From Cephalopachus bancanus (Eukaryota; Chordata; Mammalia; Primates; Tarsiidae): a stretch of 64,000 nt of DNA. The stretch is taken from positions 1-64,000 of the forward strand of contig JAPVLO010000234.1 of the NCBI GenBank assembly GCA_027257055.1, given 5' to 3'. The position numbers and the translations under genes are program-made. The notes under the pieces were generated by a model. That model was not told where the DNA came from. It saw only the letters and a list, made by a program, of their open reading frames with translations, and did no database searches. Positions within the stretch are counted from its first letter, which is position 1. Each line of letters begins with the position of its first letter. Positions 11,320 through 22,027 of this stretch are shown here, piece by piece.

Positions 11320-11518
11320 CCAGCCTGTGTAACTTGGTGAGACCTCGTCTCTACAATTAAAAAAAAAAAAAATTAGCTGGGCATGGTGGCGCATGCCTGT
11401 AGTTCCAGCTACTTGGAAGGTTGAGGCGAAAAGGATCTCCTGAACCCAACAGGTCAAGGCTGCGTAGCCCTCCAGGCTGGGTGTCAGAATGAAACTCCAA
11501 CTCAAAAAAAAAAAAAAA
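11320..11518 (+). mobile_element. Alu, 5'-truncated
   Basis: Starts in the middle of the left arm (CCAGCCTGTGTAACTTGG). An approximate TSD, AAAAGGAGTTT(T)TGTT, lies at 11304-11319 and 11525-11539. Part of the right arm is deleted near 11465. Confidence 0.9.
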
Positions 11519-11606
11519 GAAGAAAAAAGGAGTTTTGTTAAAGCAGCAATAAAAACAGTGAAAATAAGTAAAGCACAGAAATCATGTTAGAAATTTAGGG
11601 GTTCTA

Positions 11607-11815
11607 GCCGGGCTCGGTGGCTCAGCCTGTAATCCCGCGCCTTTGGGAGATTGAGGTGAGTGGACTGCCTGAGCTCGCGGGTTCGAGACCTGCCTGGGCA
11701 GGCGAGACCTCATCTCTACAATAAATCAAAAAATTAGCCGGGCGTGGTAGCACACTCCTGTAGTTCCAGCTACTTGGAAGGCTGAGGCGGAAGGATCGCC
11801 GGAGCCCAGCAGGTC
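11607..11815 (+). mobile_element. Alu, young, 3' part lost
   Basis: Left arm and half of the right arm, then an abrupt switch into a reverse-oriented Alu at 11816; no poly(A). Confidence 0.92.
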
Positions 11816-11969
11816 ACCGTTCACTGCAGCCCCGACTTCCTGGGCTCTGGTGATCCTTCTATCTCAGCCTTCCCTGAGTAGCTGGGGCTACAAACTTCTG
11901 TCACCACGTCTGGCTAATTTTCTTTATTTTTTTAGAGGTGAGGTCTCACTATGTTGCCCAAGCTAGTCG
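11816..11969 (-). mobile_element. Alu fragment in inverted junction
   Basis: Reverse-oriented fragment joined without spacer to the preceding Alu and ending at the TTCC microsatellite. Confidence 0.88.
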
Positions 11970-11977
11970 TTTTCTTT

Positions 11978-12104
11978 TCTTTTCCTTCCTTCCTTCCTTC
12001 CTTCCTTCCTTCCTTCCTTCCTTCCTTCCTTCCTTCCATCCTTCTTTCCCTCCCTCCCTCCCTTCCTCCCTCCCTCCTTCCTTCCTTCCTTCCTTCCTTT
12101 CTTT
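11978..12104. repeat. (TTCC)n / (CCCT)n microsatellite
   Basis: Pyrimidine-only tract of TTCC, then CCCT, then TTCC units. Alu-like AGAGATGAGGTCTC follows at 12105. Confidence 0.97.
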
Positions 12105-12120
12105 TAGAGATGAGGTCTCC

Positions 12121-12417
12121 TTTTTTTTTTTTTTTTTTTTTTTTTTAATTGAGTTGGAGTCTCTCTGTTGCCCAGGCTGGAGTACAGTGGCATGCTCATG
12201 GCTACCACAGCCTCGACCTGCTGGACTTGGGCGATCCTTCAGCCTCAGCCTTCCAAGTAGCCAGAACTACAGGCACATGCCACCATGACCGGCTAATTTT
12301 TTTATTTATTGTAGAGATGAGGTCTCACCAAGTTGCTCAAACCCCTGGGCTCAGGCAAGTTTCTCGCCTCAGCCTCCCAAAGTGCTGGGAATACAGACTT
12401 GAGCCACCGTGTTCAGC
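12121..12417 (-). mobile_element. Alu, intermediate age
   Basis: Starts with about 26 T; full dimer in reverse orientation. Confidence 0.93.
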
Positions 12418-12578
12418 CAGCACAATATATTTAACAGAATGGTGACAGCAGTCCATTAATTAAAGACAGCGCTTGTGATTTTGATGCCAGGAGGGGTGCG
12501 ACGCAAAACTTGTGGATTCTTTGACTCATTCCTAAAATGAATTTTAGAGCAGTCAGCAAAGTTTAAAAACAGAGTTTA

Positions 12579-12893
12579 GCTGGGCACAGTGGCTCACACC
12601 TATAACCCCAGTACTTTGGGAGGCGGAGGCTAGAGGATTGCCTGAGTTCAGGGGTTTCATGACCAGCCTGGGCAACTTGGCGAGACCTCATCTCTACAAT
12701 AAAAAAAAAAAAAAAAAATTAGCCGGGCGTGGTAGCGTGTGCCTGTAGTTCTAGCCACTTGGAAGGCTGAGGCGGAAGGATTGCCGGAGCCCAGCAGGTC
12801 GAGGCTGCGGTGGCCGGGAGCGGCCACTGCACTCCAGTCTGGGCGACAGAGTGAGACTCCAACTCAAAATAAAATAAAATAAAATAAAAAAGT
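12579..12893 (+). mobile_element. Alu, mosaic of older left arm and young right arm
   Basis: The left arm is of older type (CCCCAGTACTTTGGGAGG), the right arm of the youngest type (GGTGGCCGGGAGCGGCC). A 13-bp TSD, AAAACAGAGTTTA, lies at 12566-12578 and 12894-12906. The tail is (AAAAT)n. Confidence 0.95.
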
Positions 12894-13183
12894 AAAACAG
12901 AGTTTATTAGTGAGAAGAAGAGAAGGTAAAAGGAAGATTCAAGGTACAAAGACCTGCTATGGGCAAATTTCTCAAAAAGAAAAAACACTCTTTTTCTCCC
13001 AGCTCCAAGCTAGACATAGCTCCCTGATTACTGATATGTTCATGAGAGTGGAGCCCAGGAAACTGCTGCCCTCTGCCCACTGATGAGAGAAGCGGTGGTG
13101 TTACTATCATTTCTATGGTTTTGACCAGTTAATGGGTAGGATTGAGCCTTTTACCTGCAACAGGGAACCTGAAGGATTTTGTT

Positions 13184-13401
13184 TGTTTTTTTTGAGTTGG
13201 AGTCTCACTCTGTCGCCCAGACTAGAGTGCAGTGGCCGCTCCCAGCCACCACAGCCTCGACCTACTGGGCTCTGGTGATCCTTCCGCCTCAGCCTTCCGA
13301 GTAGCCGGAATTACAGGCATGCGCTACCACGCCCAGCTGATTTTTTGGTTTATTGTAGAGATGAGGTCTCACTAAGTTGCCCAAGCGGGTCCCGAACCGC
13401 T
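13184..13401 (-). mobile_element. Alu, 5'-truncated
   Basis: Poly(T), right arm and half of the left arm; ends in CCGAACCGC, then unrelated sequence. Confidence 0.9.
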
Positions 13402-13705
13402 TTTTTAAAGAAAGATTAAAGGAGTTTGATGGCAAGTGCCTTGTGTCACTAGGACACTAGGACCAACCCCCCTCCCCAATAGACTTTGACACCTCTAGGA
13501 AAGGGAAAGAGATGATGACAAAGGAGAATAAAATTGAAAGATAATAAAAATGTTGATAAAAGTTTCCATTAAAAAACTGCTCACTCAGGTAGAGTCTTCT
13601 TTCTCAGGAAGTCTTAGTTACATTATCCCCAGTAATGCCCTCTCTTATGTAACATCAATCTTCCCAAGATATTTCTCTAATTGTAATATTTAGAATATAT
13701 ATTAT
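13402..13705. other. Unassigned AT-rich sequence
   Basis: No gene or repeat recognised. Confidence 0.4.
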
Positions 13706-13995
13706 AGCCGGGCTCGGTGGCTCAGCCTGTAATCCTGTGCCTTTGGGAGGCTGAGGTGAGTGGATTGCCTGACCCCGCGGGTTCGAGACCCGCCTGGACA
13801 GCAAGACCTCATCTCTACAATAAATCAAAAAATCAGCTGGGTGTGGTAGCGCATGCCTGTAATTCCGGCTACTCGGAAGGCTGAGGCGGAAGGATCACTG
13901 GAGCCCAGCAGGTCGAGGCTGCGGTGGCCAGGAGTGGCCGCTGCACTCCAGTCTGGGCAACAGAGTGAGACTCCAACTCAAAAAAAAAAAAAAAA
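13706..13995 (+). mobile_element. Alu, young, short left-arm form
   Basis: Left arm GGACAGCAAGACC (5-base deletion form) linked to AATTCCGGCTAC in the right arm. Confidence 0.95.
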
Positions 13996-13997
13996 GA

Positions 13998-14278
13998 GGC
14001 TGGGTGCAGTGGTTCACGCCTATAACTTTGGGAGGCTGAGGTGAGAGGATTGCTTGAGCCCACGGGTTCGAGACTAGCCTGGACAACTTGAGGATACCTC
14101 ATCTCTACACTAAAGCAAAAAATTAGCTGGACGTGGTGGTGTGTGCCTGTAATTCTAGCTACTTGGAAGGTAGAGGCAGAAAGATCACCCGAGTCCAGCA
14201 GGTTGAGGCTGCAGTGGCCATGAGTGTGCCACTGCACTCCAGCCTGGGTGACAGAGTGAGACTTCAGCTGAAAAAAAG
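13998..14278 (+). mobile_element. Alu, intermediate age, tandem with previous
   Basis: Starts two bases after the A tail of the preceding Alu. The left arm lacks the AATCCCAGCAC part. Confidence 0.92.
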
Positions 14279-14361
14279 TAAACAAAAATAAAGAAAGAAG
14301 GAAGGCAGGAAGGCCGGAAGATCAGAAGGAAGAAAGGAAAGAAGGAAAGAAAGAGTAAGGA
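14279..14361. repeat. AAGG/AAAG-rich simple repeat
   Basis: Purine-only tract grown from the tail of the preceding Alu. Confidence 0.85.
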
Positions 14362-14649
14362 GGCTGGGCTCGGTGGCTCAGCCTGTAATCCCACGCTTTG
14401 GGAGGCCAAGGTGAGTGGATTGCCTGAGCCCGCGGGTTCGAGACCCGCCTGGGCAACTTGGCGAGACCTCAGCTCTACAATAAATCAAAAAATGAGCCGG
14501 GTGTGGTAGCGTGCGCCTGTAGTTCCAGCTACTTGGAAGGCTGAGGCGGAAGGATCGCCTGAGCCCAGCAGGTCGAGGCTGCGGTGGCCGGGAGCAGCCA
14601 CTGCACTCCAGTCTGGGCCACACAGTGACTCCAACTCAAAAAAAAAAAA
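14362..14649 (+). mobile_element. Alu, young, undeleted left arm
   Basis: Left arm GGGCAACTTGGCGAGACC with GTAGTTCCAGCTAC in the right arm, the undeleted young subtype. A GA-rich tail runs to about 14722. Confidence 0.95.
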
Positions 14650-14829
14650 GAGAGAGAAAGGAAAGACAGAGAAGGAAAAGAGAAAGAAAGAAGAGAACAG
14701 AAAGGAAAGAAAAGAAAAAGAAAAACTTATTTCTTCACCGGATTCAGCTGTTGGGGTTGAGAACAAGTTACCATAAAGTCTGGCACTTTGAACTGCTGAG
14801 TCCTTGAACTAAAGGAGCTCGAAAGTCTC

Positions 14830-15315
14830 AGAAGCAAGGTCTCTCTGCCCGCCCAGCCTCCTGCCTCCCACCAGTCTTTCTCCCCTGAGGCAATTCATAG
14901 AAACCAAAATTTCTCCTCCCAAGGAGAATTAGAGAAACTGGAACCTCTCCCCCAGAGCAAGCCATAAAACCTAGACAGGTCACTCTCTCTCCCTTCCCCT
15001 CGAAGACCCTCATTCCAGAGCGGGCCTGTTCCATAGGAAGGAATGCTGCACAAGAGACCAAAAAGAATCTGAACAGACAGGCCTTGCTGGGTCTCCCTCC
15101 TCAGTCACCATTAGGGCACACCCTTTCTATGCAGCTCTCCATTCTTCATGGAACCTATGCATAAAAACGGACAGTTTTCCTCAGGGCTTTGGGTCTTCAT
15201 TTCTGAAGACTTCTGTGTCATGTAAAACTTTGAGTGAATAAATGTGTTATGTTTTTCTTTTGTTAACCTTTTGTTATAGGTGCCAGCTGTGAGTCTTAGG
15301 ATGAGTGAGGAAAGA
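14830..15315 (+). mobile_element. Probable LTR, ERV1-like
   Basis: AATAAA at about 15239 is followed by TTTTCTTTTGTTAACC and CTTTTGTTATAGG, a pattern typical of the U5 end of many primate ERV LTRs. The 5' boundary is uncertain. No internal retroviral genes are attached. Confidence 0.45.
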
Positions 15316-15325
15316 TAACACAACT

Positions 15326-15565
15326 GCTAGGCACAGTGGCTCATGCCAGTAATACCAACACTTTGAGAGGTGGAGGCAAGAGGATTGCCTGAGTTCAGGG
15401 GTTCGAGACTAACCTGGGCTATATGCCCTGTAGACATGTCTTTACAATAAATCAAAAAATGAGCCAGGCATGGTGGTGTGCACTTATAGTTCCAGCTACT
15501 TGGAAAGCTGAGCCTGGGTGGCAGAGTGAGACTCCAATTTTAAAAAACCCAAAAAACAAAAAAAC
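15326..15565 (+). mobile_element. Alu with right-arm deletion
   Basis: Jumps from ACTTGGAAAGCTGAG straight to CCTGGGTGGCAGAGTGAG, losing about 60 bases of the right arm. Confidence 0.9.
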
Positions 15566-15842
15566 TGACTACACACCTTTCTATGCCTACATAGCTCTTA
15601 GGAATACTGAAAATCTAAAGCAGTCTTGTCCAACCCATGGCCCATGGACTGCATGTGGCCCAGAACAGCAAGTCATGCGGCCCCACACAATCTTTTAACA
15701 TCACATGTTTTTAAGCATTTATTCTCAAGCATTTATTCTCTCCGTAACCCCATGCAGGGTTCCATTTTTGAAGTTCATAGTCACGCCTTGTTCATGACAT
15801 TGCTTTTTGGCAGCACATACATTTGTGAGCAGCTGTTTTCTT

Positions 15843-16062
15843 TTCTTTTTCTTTCTTTCTTTCTTTCTTTTTTTTTTTAGCTGAAGTCTCATTCTGTCAC
15901 TACAGCCATGCACCACCATGCCTGGCTAGTTTTTTGATTGTTGTAGAAATGAGGGCTCACCAATTTGCCCAGGCTGGTCTCCAACCTGTGGGCTCAGGCA
16001 ATCCTCTCACCTTGGCCTCCCAAAGTGCTGGTATTATAGGCATAAACCACCGCACCTGGTCT
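15843..16062 (-). mobile_element. Alu, shortened, inside hAT
   Basis: (CTTT)n tail, then a right arm missing most text between TCTGTCACT and ACAGCCATGC. It separates two parts of one hAT reading frame. Confidence 0.9.
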
Positions 16063-16239
16063 GAGCAGGAGCAAAATTTAAACAAACCTTTCTGAAGAGC
16101 ACCTTGAGAATTCACTAAGATTTGTGACCACTTCTGTAGAACCAGATGTTGATAGATTAGTTTTACAAAAACAAGGGCAAATTTCCTACTAATTTTACAT
16201 TATTCTCATTTTTCTAAACGTTATTTTAAAAAATATTAA

Positions 16240-16276
16240 AAAGTCTATATATATATGTATATATATACATATACTA
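16240..16276. repeat. (TA)n-rich microsatellite
   Basis: TATATATATGTATATATATACATAT, near-palindromic. Confidence 0.9.
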
Positions 16277-16302
16277 ACTCTATTATATAATTTATTTATT
16301 TG

Positions 16303-16588
16303 GTTTTTTTTTTTTTGAGTTGAAGTCTGTTGCCCAGACTGGAGTGCAGTGGCCGCTCCTGGCCACCCCAGCCTCGACCTGCTGGGCTCCGGCGATCCTT
16401 CCACTCAGCCTTCTCAGTAGCTGGAACTACAGGCGTGCACTACCATGCCCAGATAATTTTTTGATTTATTGTAGAGATGAGGGCTCATCAAGTTTCCCAG
16501 GCAGGTCTCGAATCCGCAGGCTCAGGCAATCCATTCACCTTGGCTTCCTAAGCGCAGGATTTCAGGCTGAGCCACTGAGCCCGGCCCT
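16303..16588 (-). mobile_element. Alu, young, inside hAT
   Basis: A 10-bp TSD, TATTTATTTG, lies at 16293-16302 and 16589-16598. Confidence 0.94.
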
Positions 16589-16645
16589 ATTTATTTGTTA
16601 TATAATCAATGTGGCCAAGGAAAGCCAAAAGATTGGGCAACCCTG

Positions 16646-17000
16646 GTCTTTGTAGTGAGGGGGTAATAGAAGTTTGGTGGAGGAAGTTCAGGGTAACTGG
16701 GGTCAGCTGAAGCTTATCAGCATTTAAATTCAAATGCGCCTGAAAGAGGCTGAACAGGTAAAGAAAGCAAGGAAGTAGGTGGGGTTAAGAAAAATACTGA
16801 TAAGTCCTGAGGTACAAAGTACACATTGTTTTTTGCTAAGTCTCTTCTATCATAAGAGATATATCAATGCCTACATAATGACAGAGGACCATGGAAGAGA
16901 GGGTGAGAGGACTCACAAGAGAGGTCATTCCCTATAGACATGTGAGCTCAGGGTGGCCTGTGTTGGGGCTCATGACACACCCACAAAATATGACTTTAGA
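16646..17000. other. Unassigned; possible LTR start at the 3' end
   Basis: No gene. From about 16962 the text (TGTTGGGGCTCATGACAC) resembles the 5' end of some LTRs and resumes at 17617 after the Alu pair; weak. Confidence 0.3.
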
Positions 17001-17010
17001 AGACCAAAAT

Positions 17011-17315
17011 AGCCGGGCTTGGTGGCTCAGCCTGTAATTCCGTGCCTTGCGAGGCTGAGGTGAGTGGATTGCCTGAGCCCGTGGGTTCAAGACCTGCCTG
17101 GGCAACTTGGTGAGGCCTCATCTCTACAATAAAATAAAAAAATTAGCCGGGCGTGGCGTGCGCCTGTAATTCCGGCTACTCTGAAGGCTGAGGCAGAAGG
17201 ATTGCCAGAGCCCAGCAGGTCGAGGCTGCGGTGGCCGGGAGCGGCCACTGCACTCCAGTCTGGGCGACAGAGTGAGACTCCAACTCAAAAAACAAAAACA
17301 AAAACAAAAAAAACT
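17011..17315 (+). mobile_element. Alu, young, first of a tandem pair
   Basis: Full dimer with tail A6 C A5 C A5 C A8, then CTGCTCAA and the next Alu. AGACCAAAAT at 17001-17010 recurs only after the second Alu (17617-17626). Confidence 0.95.
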
Positions 17316-17321
17316 GCTCAA

Positions 17322-17614
17322 AGCCGGGCTTGGTGGCTCAGTTTGTAATCCTGCGCCTTTGGGAGGCTGAGGTGAGTGAATTGCCTGAGCCCGCGGGTTT
17401 GAGACCCGCCTGGGCAGCGAGACCTCATCTCTACAATAAATCAAAAAATAAGCTGGGCGTGGTAGCGCATGCCTGTAATTCCGGCTACTTGGAAGGCTGA
17501 GGCGGAAGGATCGCCGGGGCCCAGCAGGTCGAGGCTGCGGTGGCCGGGAGCAGCCACTGCACTCCAGTCTGGGTGACAGAGTGAGACTCCAACTCAAAAA
17601 AAAAAAAAAAAAAA
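17322..17614 (+). mobile_element. Alu, young, second of a tandem pair
   Basis: Short left-arm form (GGGCAGCGAGACC) with AATTCCGGCTAC. Shares the outer TSD with the preceding Alu. Confidence 0.96.
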
Positions 17615-17664
17615 GGAGACCAAAATATGACACCCCCTAAATATATTTTTTTGGCTTTTTGTTT

Positions 17665-17954
17665 TTTGAGTCAGAGTCTTACTCTGTCACCCAGGCTAGA
17701 GTGCAGTGGCACGCACATGGCTACCCACAGGCTCGACCTGCTGGGCTCAGGTGATCCTTCTGCCTCAGCCTTCCAAGAAGCTGGAACTACAGGTGCACAC
17801 CACCATGCCCAGTTAATTTTTTAAAAAAATTTATTGTAGAGATGAGGTCTTGCCAAGTTGCCCAGGCTGGTGTTGAACCCCTGGACTCAGGCAATCTTCT
17901 TGCCTTGGTCTCCCAAAGTGCTGGGATTACAGGCTTGAGCCACTGCATCCAGGC
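17665..17954 (-). mobile_element. Alu, intermediate age
   Basis: Tail-to-tail inverted partner of the Alu ending 50 bases earlier; the pair can form a long RNA hairpin. Confidence 0.94.
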
Positions 17955-18258
17955 TTTTTTTTTTCTTTTCTTTTTTCTTTTTTTTGAGTTGGAGTCTCAC
18001 TCTGTCGCCCAGACTGGAGTGCAGTGGCCGCTCCCGGCCACCGCAGCCTCACCTGCTGGGTTCCAGCGATCCTTCCGCCTCAGCCTTCCAAGTAGCCAGA
18101 ATTATAGGCATGCGCTACCAGGCCCGGCTGATTTTTTGATTTATTGTAGAGATGAGGTCTCGCCTGCCCAGGCGGGTCTTGAACCCGCGGGCTCAGGCAA
18201 TCCACTCACCTCAGCCTCCCAAAGGCGCGGGATTACAGGCTGAGCCACCGAGCCCGGC
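17955..18258 (-). mobile_element. Alu, young, ACTT-deletion form
   Basis: Full dimer directly abutting the previous Alu. Minus-strand left arm GGGCAGGCGAGACC. Confidence 0.95.
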
Positions 18259-18267
18259 AACACCCAG

Positions 18268-18881
18268 GTTTTTTTGGCTAATTTTTTGGAGGGATCTCAC
18301 TCTATTGCCCAGGGAGGAGTGCAGTATTATGATCACAGCTACCGGCAGCCTCAACCACCTGGGATCTAACAATCCTTCTGCTTCAGCCTCCCAGGTAGCT
18401 GAGGGGGTTCAGGTGTGCCACTGTGTCTGGCTAATTAAAAATATTTTTTTTTTAGGCTGGGTGCGGTGATTCATGCCTGTTACTTTGGGAGGCACTTTGA
18501 GAGGCCAAGGTGAGAGGATTGCTTGAGTCCAGAGGTTCAAGACCATCGTGGGCAACTGGGCGAGACCTCATCTCTACAATAAATCAAAAAATTAGCTGGG
18601 CATGGTGGCGCGTGCCTGTAATTCCAGCTATTTGGAAGGCTGAAGCGGAAGGATTGCTGGAGCCCAGCAGGTCGAGGCTGCAGTGGCCGTGAGCATGCCA
18701 CTGCACTTCAGCCTGGGCGACAGAGTGAGACTCTGACTCAAAAAAAAAATTTTTTTTTTTTTGTAGCTACTAGGTCTCACTACATTTTCCAGGCTAGTCT
18801 CAACTTCCTGGACTCAAGCAATCCTTCTGCCTTAGCCTCCCAAGGTGCTGTAATTATAGGCCTGAGCCATTGCACCCAGCT
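18268..18881 (-). mobile_element. Old Alu split by a later Alu
   Basis: Right arm at 18268-18454, left arm at 18751-18881 ending CATTGCACCCAGC. The parts join when 18455-18750 is removed. Confidence 0.9.
18455..18750 (+). mobile_element. Alu nested in an older reverse Alu
   Basis: Intermediate group, full dimer, inserted in the T-rich linker of the older element. Confidence 0.93.
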
Positions 18882-19267
18882 TTTGGCATATTTTGAGCTT
18901 GTTACTCTGAGAAACTGCAAACACAGGAGTCCTTTTGAAAGGGTATTAAAAAAAGAAGAAATTGACATCTCTAAAAGAAATGTACATTAGTGAAGTTGTC
19001 TGTATCAGGAAGGCAGCTGCTCTGGACAAGAGTTATCACCTGAGAGGCTTCATCTGCAGAGGAAGTCAGCCTTTATTAACCATGCATTTCCTTCACTCAC
19101 CCTCCCATAACTTGTCTCCATCACTTCCCAGAAGCCCCAAGCCTCTATTCATACTTTTAGTGACTTAGGAAGATAACAAACTTCAATCATCTGGCCCTTC
19201 TCTGAGTCTCATATTTGTGGGACTCCTGTGCATACATACTTAATTCAATATGGTTTTTCTTCTGTTT
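18882..19267. other. Unassigned sequence
   Basis: No gene or repeat recognised. Confidence 0.4.
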
Positions 19268-19560
19268 CTTTCTTTTTTTTTGAGTAGGCGTCTCACACTA
19301 TCACCCAGTCTGGAGTGCAGTGGCATGCTCATGGCCACCACAGCCTCGACCTGCTGGACTCAGGTGATCCTTATGCTTCAGCCTTCCAAGTAGTTGGAGC
19401 TACAGACATGCACCGCCGTTCCCGGGTAATTTTTTGATTTATTGTAGAGATGAGATATCACCAAGTTGCCCAGGCTGGTCTTGAACCCCTGGGCTGAGAA
19501 ATCCTCTGGCCTCTGCCTCCCAAATTGCTGGGATTACAGGCTAGAGCCACTGTGCCTGGC
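19268..19560 (-). mobile_element. Alu, intermediate age
   Basis: Full dimer in reverse orientation; it abuts the LTR-like block at 19561. Confidence 0.93.
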
Positions 19561-20200
19561 TGTAGTTTAGTCTTTTTTTTTTTTTTTGAGTTGGAGTCTC
19601 ACTCAGTCGCCCAGACTGGAGTGCAGTGGCCGCTGCGGCCACCGCAGCCTCAACCTGCTGGGCTCCGGCGATACTTCCGCCTCAGCCTTCCAAGTAGCTG
19701 AAACTACAGGCGCACACTACCACGCCCAGCTAATTTTTTTTATTATTATTTATTGTAGAGATGAGGGCTCGCCAAGTTGTCCAGGCAGGTCTCGAACCCG
19801 CGGGCTCAGGCAATCCACTCACCTCAGCCTCCCAAAGCGTGGGATTACAGGCTGAGCCACCGAGCCCAGCCAGTTTAGTCTTTTAACAAGGGGCTGTGCT
19901 TTAGCCAATCACAGGGGCTGTGCTTCAGCCAGTCACAGAAGGCCAACTGTTCTTACCATGTTCAGATAATACAAATGCCAAGCTGTAGCAAATCTGGCCG
20001 TTTCTGTACCTCACTTCCATTTTCCCTACATCTCTTTCCTTTTTCTCTATGAGGCAGTGCTAAGGTCCCTCTGAACTGCTTCTGGTTTGGGTTAGAGGCT
20101 GCCTGATTTGTGAATCATTCTTTGCTCAATTAACTCTGTTAAATTTGATTTGTTTAAAGTTTTTAACTCTGGATGCAAGGGTTAGGCTCTAACTCCACCC
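19561..20200 (+). mobile_element. Probable LTR, ERV1-like, split by an Alu
   Basis: Starts TGTAGTTTAGTC. It contains CCAATCACAGG-type tandem boxes (about 19915 and 19940) as in a gammaretroviral U3, and ends with TTTGCTCAATTAACTCTG and TTAAATTTGATTTG, typical of some primate LTR 3' regions. No retroviral genes are attached. The family is not assigned. Confidence 0.55.
19577..19871 (-). mobile_element. Alu, young, inside LTR-like block
   Basis: A 13-bp TSD, AGTTTAGTCTTTT, lies at 19564-19576 and 19872-19884. Confidence 0.96.
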
Positions 20201-20813
20201 ATAGAAAAAAAGTTGGATGCGTCAAAATCATCCTTGAAGAGTTCCTTAAGAATTCTCCGTCATGGAGACCACTAGGCCACCTCTCACCAGGTCAGTGTTC
20301 CTTCCAATACTGGAATAGAGTAATTGCTTATTGGACTGAGCACAGATGAAGTACTTGCCTGAAAATTAGGGCTGAATAGTTTGGAAATATGCACTACAGC
20401 TTTGAAACACTAGATTCACACTCCATAGAGAAAACCTTCACAGGAAATCCTAGGAACTAAGTAAGACCTCTGGAAGGAAAAGCTGATTTATATTCCCAAT
20501 TTCAAAATGCTATCTGAGTGGAATGGCTACTATTTCAATTTTTGCTTTTTTCTATTTTTTAGTCATATAATGTAGTTAACATATGTTAAATAAAGTATGA
20601 GGTATTAAGCAACTCCACTGTAAATAATGTGTCTCCAGGCATTTTCATTATTGGTTGGACATTTACTTTTATATAAAAGTAGGTAAATATTTCTCCAAAT
20701 ACAGTCCAGGTTATTTGGGAAGCCCTCAAGATCTTTCAGGAGGTCCATAACTACTTTATAAAACTATTTTTTATAATACTAAGATGCTATTTTTCTTCAT
20801 TCTCTCACACATG
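20201..20813. other. Unassigned sequence
   Basis: No gene or repeat recognised; AT-rich in the second half. Confidence 0.4.
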
Positions 20814-20825
20814 TGATTGATGATT

Positions 20826-21115
20826 TTTTTTGTTTGTTTTTTGAGTTGGAGTCTCACTTTGTCGCCCAGACTGGAGTGCAGTGGTCGCTCCCGGCCACCG
20901 CAACCTCGACCTGCTGGGCTCTGGCGATCCTTCCGCCTCAGCCTTCCAAGTAGCTGGAATTACAGGCATGTGCTACCACGCCCGGCTGATTTTTTTGATT
21001 TATTGTAGAGATGAGGTCTCGCTGCCCAGGCAGGTCTCGAACCCGCGGGCTCAGGCAATCCACTCACCTCAGCCTCCCAAAGGTGCGGATTACAGGCTGA
21101 GCCACCGAGCCTGGC
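20826..21115 (-). mobile_element. Alu, young, short left-arm form
   Basis: A 12-bp TSD, TGATTGATGATT, lies at 20814-20825 and 21116-21127. Confidence 0.96.
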
Positions 21116-21139
21116 TGATTGATGATTAAAAAAAAAAAA

Positions 21140-21417
21140 CAAAACTAGAGATAGGGTCACTATCTGTCACCCAGGCTAGAGTGCAGTGGTACAATCATAG
21201 CTCTCTATGAGTTTGAATTCCTTGGGCTCAAATGATCTTCCTGCCTCAGCCTCCCAAGTAGCTAGGATTACAGGCGGATGCCATCACACATGGCTAATTT
21301 TTTTTCCAAATTTTTTGTAGAGTCCAAGCTGGTCTTGAACCCCTGGCCTCGAGCACCTTCTCACCTGGGGCTTCCAGAGCTCTGTGATTACAGGCATGAG
21401 GATTACCACACTGGGCC
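21140..21417 (-). mobile_element. Alu, oldest type
   Basis: AluJ-like: right arm with TACAATCATAGCTC and CTCCCAAGTAGCTAGG; heavily diverged. Confidence 0.85.
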
Positions 21418-21459
21418 CCGATGATCTTTTTGATATGCCAACCTGGTCAAGTTACAGTC

Positions 21460-22020
21460 TCCAGTTATTCAGGGGCTATAGTTCAATATTTTATAAACTA
21501 GGTGTTGCTGTGAAGTGATTTTGTAGATGTGATTAAAGTCTATAATCAGCTGAGTTTAAGTAAAAAGTAGTTTTTCCTAGATGATCTGGGTGGGACTGAT
21601 TTAGTCAGTCTAAAAGCCCTGAAAGCTGCTCTGAGCCTTCTCTGAAGAAGAAATTCTAGTTGGGTGCAGTGGCTCACGCCTATAATCCCAGCACTTTGGG
21701 ACGCCGAGGTGAGAGGATTGCCTGAGCCTGCAGGTTTGAGACCAGCCTGGGCAACTTGGTGAGACCTCATCTCTACGATGAATCAAAAAATTAGTTGGGT
21801 GTGGTGGCATGTGGCTGTTACTTGGAGGTGGAAGGATCACCCGAGCCCAGCAGGTTGAGGCTGTGGGAGCATGCCACTGCCCCCCAGCCTGGGTGACAGA
21901 GTGAGACTCCTACTCAAAAAAAAAAAAAAAAAAGAAAAGAAGAAGTTCTACCTGGACTTCAGCATCTTGTGTCTGAGGATTTCAGCTTGCCCTTTCTGAT
22001 AACCTGCCTCATAATTGCAT
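21460..22020. repeat. Old interspersed repeat split by an Alu
   Basis: Text such as GTAGATGTGATTAAAGTC, GATGATCTGGGTGGG and GAAGAAGAAATTCT belongs to a widespread old mammalian repeat. It resumes after the Alu at 21951. I cannot name the family with confidence. Confidence 0.5.
21659..21937 (+). mobile_element. Alu, intermediate age
   Basis: Approximate TSD AGAAGAARTTCTA at about 21646-21658 and 21938-21950; right arm shortened near 21820. Confidence 0.93.
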
Positions 22021-22027
22021 AAATAAT

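Larger units (their letters stand above)
15621..16645 (+). pseudogene. hAT transposon, internally deleted, split by two Alus
   Basis: Begins CAGTCTTGTCCAACCC and ends GGGTTGCCC on the reverse strand (CAGGGTTGCCCAATC), both typical hAT termini. Inside, 15750-15842 encodes the dimerisation-region signature LFGSTYICEQLFS. After the first Alu, 16066-16180 continues with LSEEHLENSLRF and a terminal QKQGQISY. The 5' end is joined to the C-terminal coding region, so the catalytic part is gone and the copy cannot move on its own. No clear 8-bp TSD was found. Confidence 0.8.

Noticed and set aside
11938..12288. Frame with repeated LPSFLPSFLPS
   Set aside because: Translation of the TTCC microsatellite between Alus.
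15806..15830. GGCAGCACATACATT resembling the start of U6 snRNA
   Set aside because: The match is only about 14 bases and lies inside the hAT coding frame, with no further U6 sequence.
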